NCBI RefSeq assembly: GCF_008831285.2 | Contig: NC_045139.1 | Coordinates: forward strand, 25,340,412-25,404,411 | Length of the DNA: 64,000 nucleotides | Reading direction: 5' to 3' | DNA from: Nymphaea colorata | Taxonomy: Eukaryota; Streptophyta; Magnoliopsida; Nymphaeales; Nymphaeaceae | Shown here: piece by piece, positions 23,275 to 33,244 of the stretch | Position numbering within the stretch: the stretch's first letter is position 1 | Layout: the number at the start of each line of letters is the position of its first letter | Notes under the pieces: model-generated | Databases searched by the model: none | Told to the model about the DNA's origin: nothing | What the model saw: only the letters and a program-made list of their open reading frames with translations | Position numbers and translations under genes: made by a program

Positions 23275-23289
23275 AAATAAAATTTAGTC

Positions 23290-24495
23290 CTAGAAATTTA
23301 CATCATATCTCAATGAAAGAACATGTATGGATACTTCTTTTGCATATCATCCTTGAGTTCCCATGTGCTCTTCTTCAACCCATGGTGTTGTCATTCCACT
23401 CTTACTATAGGAGTTCTCTTAGTCCAAAGTACTTGCTCTCTTTGATCCACAATTCTAATAGGTTTTTCTTCCATTGTCAAATCATATTGTACTTGAATAC
23501 ATTGAAAGTTAATCACATGTGTAGGATTTGATATGTACTTTTGGAGCACGAAAACATAGAAAACATCATAAACATGACTCAAATTAGGTGGTAGTGTCAA
23601 TCTGTATGCCACCTTTCCGATATTCTCTAATATCTCAAAAGGCCTAACGAACCTCAAACTCAACTTTCCCTTAATGTCTTTAGTAGGTGAAATTTTTAAG
23701 AATATATGATCACCAACCTTAAAAGCCAACTCTTTACGTTGAATGTCGGCATAACTTTTTTGTCTACTCCGAGCAGCCAACAGCATTTTCCTTAGGTGTA
23801 ATGTTGCAATATCAAAGGGTTTTTGATCTTGCCATAACCCAATTCCATCCAACAAGCTGGCGATCTACACGGCCTCCCATACAAGGCCTCAAAAGGTGCC
23901 ATGTCGATACTAGAGTGATAACTGTTATTATATGCAAACTCTGCCAATTTCACATGTTTATCACATTCTCCTTTCTAATCTGAGACACATGCATGTAACA
24001 TGTCCTTTAAGGTCTGAATGGTCCTCTCAGATTGCTCATCAGTTTGGGGGTGGAACGTTGTACTCAGCTTAAGCTTGGTACCCAATGCTTTTTGCCATTG
24101 CCCCCTAAAACCTAGAGATAAAATGTGGATCTCGATCCGCAATAATAGACTTTGGCACTCCATGCAATCTCACTATCTCGCCAATATATAATTCTACAAG
24201 ACTTTCCAATGGTTGACTGATTATGATTGGTAGAAAATGAGTGGACTTCGTAAGTCGATCAACAATCACCCATATGGCATCAAGTTGTCTTTTTGTGGGT
24301 GGCAAACCAACCACGAAATCCGTCGTAATGTCATCTCATTTCCACACTGGAATAAATATCCTTTGCAACAAGCCTCTTGGATTGATGGCTTTGCTTTGAC
24401 CCACTGGCAAACTAAGCATTTTGCCACATATTCTGCAATTTCATGCTTCATTACAGACCACCAAAAATTTTGTCTCATATCTTGAAACATCTTTG
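23290..24495 (-). pseudogene. Gypsy integrase with C-terminal chromodomain-like region
   Basis: The reading runs from high to low coordinates. The zinc-binding arm has FWWSVMKHEIAEYVAKCLVC near 24460-24400. The catalytic core follows with [18 protein letters not shown] (24290-24230), [13 protein letters not shown]-like and ADRDPHF (about 24130), and [16 protein letters not shown] (about 24050-24000). The Asp, Asp and Glu positions of the catalytic triad are still readable, but in different frames. An open 154-codon segment (23391-23855) carries SRQKSYADIQR, VGDHIFLKISP, FEILENIGKVAYRL and the terminal RTPIVRVEW, typical of the GPY/F module and chromodomain tail. Frameshifts near 24310, 24110 and 23860 destroy the ORF. 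Confidence 0.9.
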
Positions 24496-24699
24496 TACTA
24501 CCAGGGTGTATGGAAAATTTAGATTTGTGAGCTTAATCAAGCAACTAATGCTTCACCCCTTCATCTCTAGGAACTCACAATCTTTGTTGAAACCACAAGA
24601 AACCATCGTCATCTTAATACCAAAAATAATCTATCTTCTTACTTTCGACTATATTTTTAGCAAAATCAGGATCTTCCTTTTGCTTGAAGATAAACTCTT

Positions 24700-25370
24700 C
24701 CAATAAAGGATGTCGTATCAAGGCAATTATTGTTGCTCTGTTCTTGTCACATAAGTGAGGTTGTCATGCTAACATATCTTGCAACAAAGAGTGATTCATC
24801 ATACTACATAACGTCGCCTTAGCATGTCTGCTCAAAGCATCGGCCACCACATTCGCTTTTCATCGATGATATGATATTTTGAAATCATAATCTTTTAAGT
24901 ATTCAATCCACTTTCTTTGCTGCAAATTGAGATCCTTTTGAGAGAATATGTACTTCAATGACTTGTGATTTGTAAACACCTCAAATATTGTCCCATAGAG
25001 ATAATGTCTTCATATCTTCAATGCAAACACTACCGCTTTCAATTCCAAATCATGAGTGAGATAATGTTGCTCATGTGTCTTCAACTGTGTTGATGCATAA
25101 GCCACTACATGACCAGGTTGCATCAATACACAACCATAACTGATTTTTGATGCATTGATGTATAACACAAATCAATAATGACTCGATGGAAGTGTCAAAA
25201 TAGGAGCAGTGGTATGCTTGCCCTTTAGAGTTTGGAAACTTTTTTTACACTCTTAATTCCAAACAAACTTCACTCATTTTCTTAATAGCTTAATCATGGG
25301 CATAGCTCTTTTCAAAAAGTCTTGTATAAACCTACGATTGTATCCTGCCAATCTAGTAAAGCTTCTAACT
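24700..25370 (-). pseudogene. Gypsy RNase H, heavily degenerate
   Basis: This lies between RT and integrase in the expected order. Readable scraps on the minus strand include a HDLELKAVV-like region near 25045, [10 protein letters not shown]-like coding near 24955, and [10 protein letters not shown]-like coding near 24890. Stops occur every 20-40 codons, so no continuous domain remains. The call rests on position plus these fragments. Confidence 0.65.
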
Positions 25371-26302
25371 TCAGTTATGCTGCATGGTGTCCTCCAGTAC
25401 AGCCGACATCTTAGTCGGATATACAAAAATTCCATTATTCGAGATCACATAACCAAGAAAGTTTACCTTTTCTAGCCAACATTCAGATTTTGAGTACTTG
25501 ATATATAACTTATGCTTGCGCAAAATACCCAACACACTCCTTAAATGATCTCTATTCTCTTCCTCACTATCTGAGTACACCAAAATATCATCTACAAAAA
25601 CAATAACAAATCGATCCATGTAGTCTTGAAAAACCCAATTCATGAGGTTTATAAATGCTGTGCGAGCATTGGTCAACCCAAAAGGCATAACCCTGAATTT
25701 ATAGTGCCCATATCTAGTTCGAAAGGCAGTCTTAGCAATATCTTCCTCCCGTATCAAAAGTTGATGATAACATGTTCTCAGATCAATCTTTAAGCATACC
25801 TTTGCATTCTTGAGCTGATCGAACAAGTCTTCAATTATAGGAAGCCGATACTTATTCTTGATGGTGACTTGATTCAACATGCAGTAATCTATACACAAGT
25901 GCATTGTTCCATCCTTCTTCGTAACAAACAACACAGGTGCTCCCCAAGATGACACGCTGGGTCGAATGAAGCCCTTATCAAAAAGCTCCTGTAATTGCTT
26001 CTTCAATTCTTCTAACTCTGTCGGTGCCATATGATATGGTACCTTAGAAATATGAGCAGTCCCTGGTGACAACTCTATCTTGCATTTCACTTCAGCGTTG
26101 AAGGCAAACTCGATAGCTCTTCAGGAAACATATTGGAGTACTTACTTACAACGGCAACATCCTCTAACTTCACTGGTTTGGTATCACTCGTCAACATGTT
26201 GACCAAGAAGGCAACGCTCCCCTTTTTCAACAGTCGTTTAGCTTTTAGTGCAGACACCATTATCTTATCAATTCGACTGGCTTTACGAGCTTGGAATTCC
26301 AT
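25371..26302 (-). pseudogene. Gypsy reverse transcriptase
   Basis: A 239-codon open segment (26090-25371) is the best preserved part of the element. It reads [17 protein letters not shown] at its start, then [36 protein letters not shown], the PFGLTNA motif, and the catalytic [14 protein letters not shown] (about 25600). [10 protein letters not shown] follows. A preceding open stretch (26302-26087) has [10 protein letters not shown], the linker between protease and RT. A frame break separates the two near 26090. The palm-domain FVDD is intact, but downstream stops prevent a full polyprotein. Confidence 0.93.
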
Positions 26303-26305
26303 TGA

Positions 26306-27150
26306 TTACATCTCATTAGTCAACAATTGTATCTGCTTCTTTCTGTAATCTATGTTGGCATAATGTGTATATAGCCAATCCATGCCCAAAATGACATCAA
26401 ACCTACTAAGACTTATGATTACCAACTGTGTAGGTAAGTGGTGTTGTTGTATCTCCATGTCTACATCAGGTAGATATTGGCTACACAAATCTTGAGTATG
26501 CATAGGGCTGACTACTTTTAGGACTCACGACATCATCATAGCTGACACTTTTAGTGAAGTGGCAAATTGACTAGATATAGTAGAATGAGTCGCCCCTAAA
26601 CTACTTCCATGAGATTGACTGTTGGCCTGCAAACCGAATCTTACGGGTTGATTGCCACCACCATTTGGCATCACCTTTAAGCAAATACGAGCCATAGTTT
26701 ATTTGTCTCCTTCTGACATCTTGAAAAGTTCAAAGATGCATTCAACATCTTCAATCCACTCCTCTGCCGTGTCTGGGCTACCATCTCCAGTAAAGACAAG
26801 CAGCTGCATTGACATAAACTGCTTGAATGACACCGAAGTCAACTTCTACTTAAGTGGTGTAGTGGTGCCTCTCGTAGGAGATGCATGGCTCATCTGATTA
26901 TTGACCATCAACTGTACTAGAGAGGTCAGTGTCTGCAAGGTCGTCAGTAGTATAGTTTGTTGACCCATAAGTGGAGTCTGCCTAGTGGGGTTTGGGCACC
27001 CACACTAGTCTGAGCAAATGGTTGCCCTGATGTACTATCATCAAGTGGGTTATGCGCATCTGTTTGGGCCGAACTTGGCTCTCTTTGTACCTCTGTAGCT
27101 GGCTCACGTCGCTTCTTACCCCTACATTGGTAATCCATCTGTACAAGCAA
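26306..27150 (-). pseudogene. Gypsy gag and protease, internally deleted
   Basis: The minus strand begins near 27138 with MDYQCRGKKRREP, then a Gln/Ser/Thr-rich stretch. Near 26840-26700 comes the capsid phrase VFTGDGSPDTAEEWIEDVEC. The rest of the capsid and the zinc knuckle are absent: the sequence passes within about 100 bp to protease-like sequence ending SRFDVILGMDWLYTHYANID (26420-26350). Stops interrupt both parts. The internal region between the LTRs is only 4.1 kb, which agrees with this deletion. Confidence 0.8.
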
Positions 27151-27365
27151 GAACCCCCATTCTCATTACAAGGTCTATGTTCAATCTTTAAAGTCAAATC
27201 ACAAACGTACACCAACACAATATCACAAAACATCAATCACATTCTATATGTATATATTACTGTAAAACCAAAACTACAATAAAAGCTAAATCAAGTAGCG
27301 CGTACTTGGGCAACACAAATTTACAGATAGACTTTAACTCACATCTATAGTGGAAAGTTGTCGTA

Positions 27366-27377
27366 GCTCTGATACTA
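27366..27377 (-). other. primer-binding site of the Gypsy element
   Basis: The minus strand reads TAGTATCAGAGC, one base from TGGTATCAGAGC, the common plant primer-binding site complementary to initiator methionine tRNA. It lies four bases inside the end of the 5' LTR. Confidence 0.9.
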
Positions 27378-28261
27378 AAGCTGTCACACCCCCAACACTT
27401 TGGCCCTCAAATAACTTTTTTTTGTTAAAACACAAAACGTTGAAGTGCAACGACACAATAATTCAAAAGGAAAGGAGCTATGCAAATCAAAGACAATGGG
27501 AAAAACTTTTCATTACATAATAAATTTCATTAATACAAAATTACTTCACATTTCTCAATAAGACTTAAATATGATGCACTCACATTATAATAGACCCAAA
27601 ACCTCTGTAGTAGGATGTGAGTAGAGCCATCTGATCAACTTGCTGTCCCCGGGTCTTCCAAAACCTAAAAAATAAGAACAACTGAAGGCTTAGCCTTCGC
27701 AGTATGGCAACACCCCAGATAATTCCCTAACCCTCTTACGTAAGGGCCCAAATCTAGGATAAACAATTACAAAAGTAAATCACTATTATGTTGTGATAGG
27801 GCATATAGTTACATGACTTGTCAAAAAGACCCCTCACATATACCATGACATGTAAAGACCACTCGATGGTCACAATAACACATTCAAAAATCACATACAA
27901 TTCATGCACAAACATATAATTCTCATTCGCTTCATTTACATTCTTTTAATTTACATTAACTTTAGTGAATTGACAGTTCCTGTGTAAGCTTGGGCACCTG
28001 GTCGGATCGCCGCTGGGTACCCGGTACCCAACATGACTCAGGCCCGGGCCCGGACCTTGAAAAGTTGATTTTTTGGCTTAGTTTATTGGGCTCGGCCTGG
28101 CCCGGCCCGGTAATTAAGGAGTCGGGCTCGGGCCCGCCGCTGTGATCGTCGGCGGCACGAGAAGCCCGACCTTAATTTTTTTTTTCAGAAAAATGAACTT
28201 AGGATTTTCGACTTTTCGTTTCATACTTGAATTAACGTTGATACTTTCTTCCCCGTCGAGA

Positions 28262-28373
28262 CTGCCTCCTTCGGTCCTCCTCGTCGCCCATCGGTTGCCT
28301 CTTCCGGTCCTCCCCGTCGGTCATCGCCCATCGGCTGCCTCCTCCGGTCCTTCCCGTTGGTCGTCGCCCATCG
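28262..28373 (+). repeat. 40-bp GC-rich minisatellite in the hAT 5' region
   Basis: Nearly three units of CTGCCTC-TCCGGTCCTCC-CGTCG-CGCCCATCG lie between the left subterminal region and the transposase. The open frames it creates on both strands are low complexity. Confidence 0.75.
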
Positions 28374-28379
28374 ACATCA

Positions 28380-29986
28380 CACAATTGTTCTACTTGCTTC
28401 CTCCAAAGACCCATCGAGTGCTTCTCCTCTAGAGGGCTGAACTCGGCCTTTCCACTGGTGTTGTTCGGTCGACCGCCGAGTGCGGGATTCTTCTCCTTGT
28501 CTGTCCTTCTTACAGGTGCCCCACTTTTCCCCTTTCTCCCTGTCCGCATCATTCCCCTGTTTTGTGTCTTTTTTTTCTTCCCTTTCTTCTTCTAAAGGAA
28601 AATACCAGCCCTTTGTGGTTGTCGGCCATTTTTTTCTAGCAGAGATCATGGGATCGATTGTTACTTGTTTGCATAATGGCATGACCATCAAGCGCACCTG
28701 CTGATGTTTATTTGAAGCTGCTTCTTTCACATGTTCGATTTTGTGTTTTTTTGTTTTTTGTTGAGTGTCTGACCGATCTCCTTTCCAGGAACTAGAAAGG
28801 AGGCAAATATAGTTTTGACACCTCAATGAAGCGGCAATAGATACCTTGGGGACCTCAGGTTCGTGTAGAGGTTCCCATTCATACAGAATATCTCCAACTT
28901 CGATGATTGATTCAATTAGTAAGATGGGTTACTTCGTAAACGAGAGATATGCCTGAGAAATGGTTTCAATTTTTTCTGTTGTGCGTGCGGGAAAGAAAAA
29001 ATTATATACAACTTGGGCAATCGTCTCATGTGGTTGCATATATAAAAAAATTATTGTAAAAAATTTTGTTCTGTGTTGGCATATGCAAGACAATCGTTTC
29101 ATGTGAAGCAACTTAACTTTTCAAGTTATTCCCAGATATCTGACTGTTGGTTCCTTTGTTATAAAGGTAAATGAAGTTTTCCCCTCTTGTTCTGATAAAT
29201 CAGATAAGTAAACATGTTTGTAAACGAGTTGGTGATGTACACTGATTGTTGTTCTAATGCATTGTTTCACAATTTTTTATTTCATCTTTCTTTGGATATT
29301 GATTACCATCAGAATATGTTCTTACCAGTCGTTCATATGAATTAATTAAAGTATGATTTCTATTCCTTTGATCATGTTACTTAATGCTGGGAACTGATGT
29401 TCTGTATTGTCTACGTATCATTTCTTATTGAGAAATTTGTGTTTTTCTGTTTGTCTATATAAAAAATTATCATCCAATTTGGCTTTACTACATTGTTACC
29501 ATCCATGCTCAATGATGCTGGTCTTCATGAATTTAGATCTGATGACATTGTAGGTCTTTGAGCGTGCCAAAGCCAAGAGAGGAAACATTATCAAGGCAGT
29601 CAATTCTTGGACCAGGTTGACTTAACTCCTATTGACTTGCCAAGGTTAGACTCTTGACAATTATATATTGATATGGTTAATGGTACCACGTTTGTTTTAG
29701 TTGACATGCTCCTCTTTTAGGTCTGCACATAAAGATCATGTTTTGGCACCCTCATGTAACTTTCCTCAATCTTCTATGTGATATATTTTGGTATGTTTGT
29801 TTCTTTCAACAAGTTGCAACTTATTTTGTCTTAGTTATTGTTCATCAACAGTTTCAATAAGTTCATTCCTCTAATATTGTGCATCTTAATGGTCCATTTT
29901 ATTGTCTTGGTTTACATGTGTCATTTCAACTTCTGTCAATTATGTCGCCTGGTTCCTTTGATAAATAATATTGTCTAACTTCTAAT
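28380..29986 (+). other. hAT 5' non-coding region
   Basis: No transposase similarity appears before 29987. A leader intron is possible: donor-like AG|GTGCCCC sits near 28514 and pyrimidine-rich stretches lie just before 29987. No separate gene is visible. Confidence 0.4.
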
Positions 29987-32180
29987 ATGGAATCAGTTGA
30001 ATCATCTACCGAGAGAGAAGTTGTCTCCAAGAGAAAAAGGACTTCAAAAGTATGGATTGATTTTATATTGGTTAAATATAAAGGAGAAGAGTTTGCCAAA
30101 TGCAAACATTATGGAGAACGATTGAAAGCAAGCAGTGCTCATGGAACTGGCCATTTAAGTCGACATATAAAATCTTGTTTAAATAAGTCCACATATCAAT
30201 GTCAATGAAACTCACTGCGTAGAATCATTTATAAATCCTTCAAGTCGGCTTTTGTTAGTCTTGTACATTGACATAATTTCTCTTTTCAAAGTTCTTCTAG
30301 AAAATGGAATGAACCTATGGTTGCAAGGTTGAAGAAGTTTGTTATGATATTTATATTTTGCCAAATTGAACGAAAGCTCATTTACTATTACACACTTTGA
30401 CATCAACTTTCATATAGACTCAATGTCAAATTTTTGTATGCATAGAGAAGTTGCACAAGAGTCACTAACTGCAAGCAATAAAGTTCATTGTGAATGAACT
30501 TTATTGCTTGCAGTTAGTGACTCTTGTGCAACTTCTCTATGCATACAAAAATTTGACATTGAGTCTATATGAAAGTTGATGTCAAAGTGTGTAATAGTAA
30601 ATGAGCTTTCGTTCAATTTGGCAAAATATAAATATCATAACAAACTTCTTCAACCTTGCAACCATAGGTTCATTCCATTTTCTAGAAGAACTTTGAAAAG
30701 AGAAATTATGTCAATGTACAAGACTAACAAAAGCCGACTTGAAGGATTTATAAATGATTCTACGCAGTGAGTTTCATTGACATTGATATGTGGACTTCAG
30801 AGCAAACATTGGATTATCTATGCGTGACAGAACAATATGTTGATAGATATTGGAAGTTGCATGCCCATATGTTCAGTTTTGTACATGTACCTCTGCCACA
30901 TATTGCAAATAGTTTGTGTGAGGCTTTATCAAAATGCATTTCTAAGTGAGACATTTAGTCAAAGTTATTTTCTATTACTGCTGACAATTGTTTGACGAAT
31001 GATAGTGCAATAACTACACTGAAAAAGAACTTAGGAAGAAGAAATCTTATTCCAATGCAAGGGCAACATTTGCATACTCGCTGTGGTGTACATATTTTAA
31101 ATCTTATGGTTTAAGATGGTATGCAGGATCTGCATGATACAATTTCAAAAATTCGTGGAAGTGTTAAATATGTAAAGGGATCACCAAAGTGATTACATTC
31201 CTTTAAGGATTGTATAAGAATAGTGAACTTGATTGGTACAAGGAAATTAACTTATGATGTTCCAACTCAATGAAACTCTACATATGTCATGCTGAGAGAT
31301 GCATTGTTCTACAAAGATGCATTTCAACATTTAGCTTTTGTAGATGCCAATTATACAAATTTACTTTCTGATGATGAATGGTCTTATGCAACTACTTTGT
31401 GTCGGTTTTTGAAGTTATTCTATAATGTTACAAATATATTCTCTGCCACTAGAAACATAACAGCTAATATGGTTTTTGAAGAATACAGAAGGTACACAAC
31501 CATTTGCGTAAACATAATTTGGCAGACAATGATTATATAAAGTCATTAGCATACAAAATGCAAGAAAAGTTTGATAAATATTGGAAAAATGACTACAATT
31601 TCCTCTTTGGAATTCCATTTGTCTTAGATCCTAGGTTCAAGCTGGGATATTTGAAGTATGTGTTTGAGAGTTTAAATGAAGTTGATGCAATGGTACAATA
31701 TGAAAAAGTAGAGAGCCATCTTCATGAATTGTATGTTGAGTACAAAAATGTGTATGGTATAAACGATGAAGAAAATGAAAATGCAAACAACGCCATTGTT
31801 GATTTTGAAGAAGAGAGAGCTTCTACTTTTTCAAGAGGTGCCTTCTTCACATATTACATGAGTTCTGCATCTCCTCAAGTACCTCGCACAGATCTGGAAG
31901 CATATTTAACTGATCCAATAGAACAATCTCGGCCTAATGAAGACTTCAATATATTATGTTGGTGGAAGACAAATGAAAGTAAATATAGAGTTATATCCAA
32001 AATGGCTCGAGATATCTTGGCAATCCCTATATCCACAGTTGCATTTGAGTCTGCATTCAGAACATCTGGAAGAATCATTGATGATTATCGATGTTCAACC
32101 ACTCCTGAAACTGTTGAAGCACTAGTTTGCACATAAAGTTGGATTTGTGATGAAGATATCTCATGCAAAACGTAAGATGT
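29987..32180 (+). pseudogene. hAT transposase (BED zinc finger to C-terminal dimerisation domain), disrupted
   Basis: The N-terminal segment (29987-30208) is a BED finger: VWIDFILVKYKGEEFAKC..GTGHLSRHIKSC. Its second metal-binding Cys is replaced by Tyr (KCKHYGE). The frame then stops, because a 306-bp inverted copy of the next segment lies there. Coding resumes in the right arm (RRTLKREIMSMYK, 30576-30770) and continues to MWTSEQTLDYLCVTEQYVDR (about 30790) and FSITADNCLTNDSA (about 30970). A Cys/His region follows at HTRCGVHILNL (31075), then an open 210-codon block (31504-32136). That block holds FVLDPRFKLGYLKYVF and the dimerisation signature WWKTNESKYRVISKMARDIL...FESAFRTSGRIID. Stops near 30948, 31108 and 31272 and frame breaks near 30771 and 31540 kill it. 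The order of domains fits Ac/Tam3-type transposases. Confidence 0.92.
30185..30797. repeat. perfect 306-bp-arm palindrome inside the transposase gene
   Basis: Bases 30185-30490 and 30492-30797 appear to be exact reverse complements around 30491 (loop GTG). Each arm encodes the same 64-residue frame on opposite strands (30406-30212 minus and 30576-30770 plus). The right arm is in the coding direction of the transposase; the left arm is the inverted duplicate, placed right after the BED finger. Confidence 0.95.
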
Positions 32181-33244
32181 TCATTGTTAACATTGTAGTT
32201 TGCTTGTGGTGATGTGTTTTTTGTAGTTTTGATGATAAGGAGGAATCTTCTTGTGACTAGTAGCATGATTTATATTTCATTGTGGTAAAATGTTATAACA
32301 TTTCATTGACATTTTATAAAATCTCCTTGACACACATGCACATACAGGCTGGTTTCTTATGCTATAAACATAATGTTGCACTATATCAGATCAATCTTAT
32401 TGTCTTTCTTTTTCTTTTTGCTTTCTCATGCAAATGCAATAGGTGTGGTTGTTATAGTGAAAACACAACAGAAGGAGAAGGATGTCACATAACAAAGCTT
32501 GATCAGATTTTGCTCAATGGGAAGAAAACGCAGATGTTGCTCTTGTTTGCTTAGCCTCCTAATATATATGTAGCATGCTATGTGGGTGGGATTTGTACTC
32601 TTTTCCTGTCTTGGTTGTTAAGGTGGTTTGGGATCTTGTAAGTTCGGGAAGGAAGATATCATGCACTGTTTGGATAGCTGGTATTACCATTAATTTGGAG
32701 ATACAGTGATCAATCATGTACTTTGACACTATTGGAAAACAATTGTATATGCTTATGGATTTCTTTAATACTAAGGTTGGAGCTTTTTTGCTTTGTACTT
32801 GGATTCTGAACGTAGATGCTATTATGTTCTTGATTTTGTATACCTTTAAAATACCTGCTCATTTGTACTCCCCCTCCATGTAAGGTTAAAAACAATGAAG
32901 GATTGCTGTTGCAAATGGGAATTTTACCTCCTGTAACTACGTTTGGGATAAGTTTGTAATTGACTGTTATTTACCTTCCTGTCAGCCTATGCACTTTGTT
33001 TGTCTGCATTCCTCTGTGAAGATTCATGTTTGCTGATGATATCTGCTCAGTGCGAAAGGCATGATCACTGTCAGGCCATGCTCGCAACTATTGGCTTCAT
33101 TACTCTAGTGTTTAATTCCAAGCAAGCAAGGGATGTTGTCTTATTCCTGATCCTACTTCAAATATCATCTAAAAACTACTATCTTACAAAAATTATTGTT
33201 ATTTTCTGCGATGCAAGTTGATTATAGAAGCAAACTGAGCCGAG
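32181..33244. other. hAT 3' non-coding region
   Basis: No transposase similarity is seen after about 32180. Short open frames here are unremarkable. AATAAT/AATAAA-like polyadenylation context is plausible but not distinctive. Confidence 0.4.

Noticed and set aside
23290-27150. Endogenous pararetrovirus
   Set aside because: The minus-strand pol order is protease, RT, RNase H, integrase with chromodomain tail between LTRs, which is Ty3/Gypsy. Plant pararetroviruses lack integrase and LTRs.
28232-28826. Charged frames on the minus strand of the hAT 5' region
   Set aside because: They come from the 40-bp minisatellite and neighbouring biased sequence, and run opposite to the transposase.
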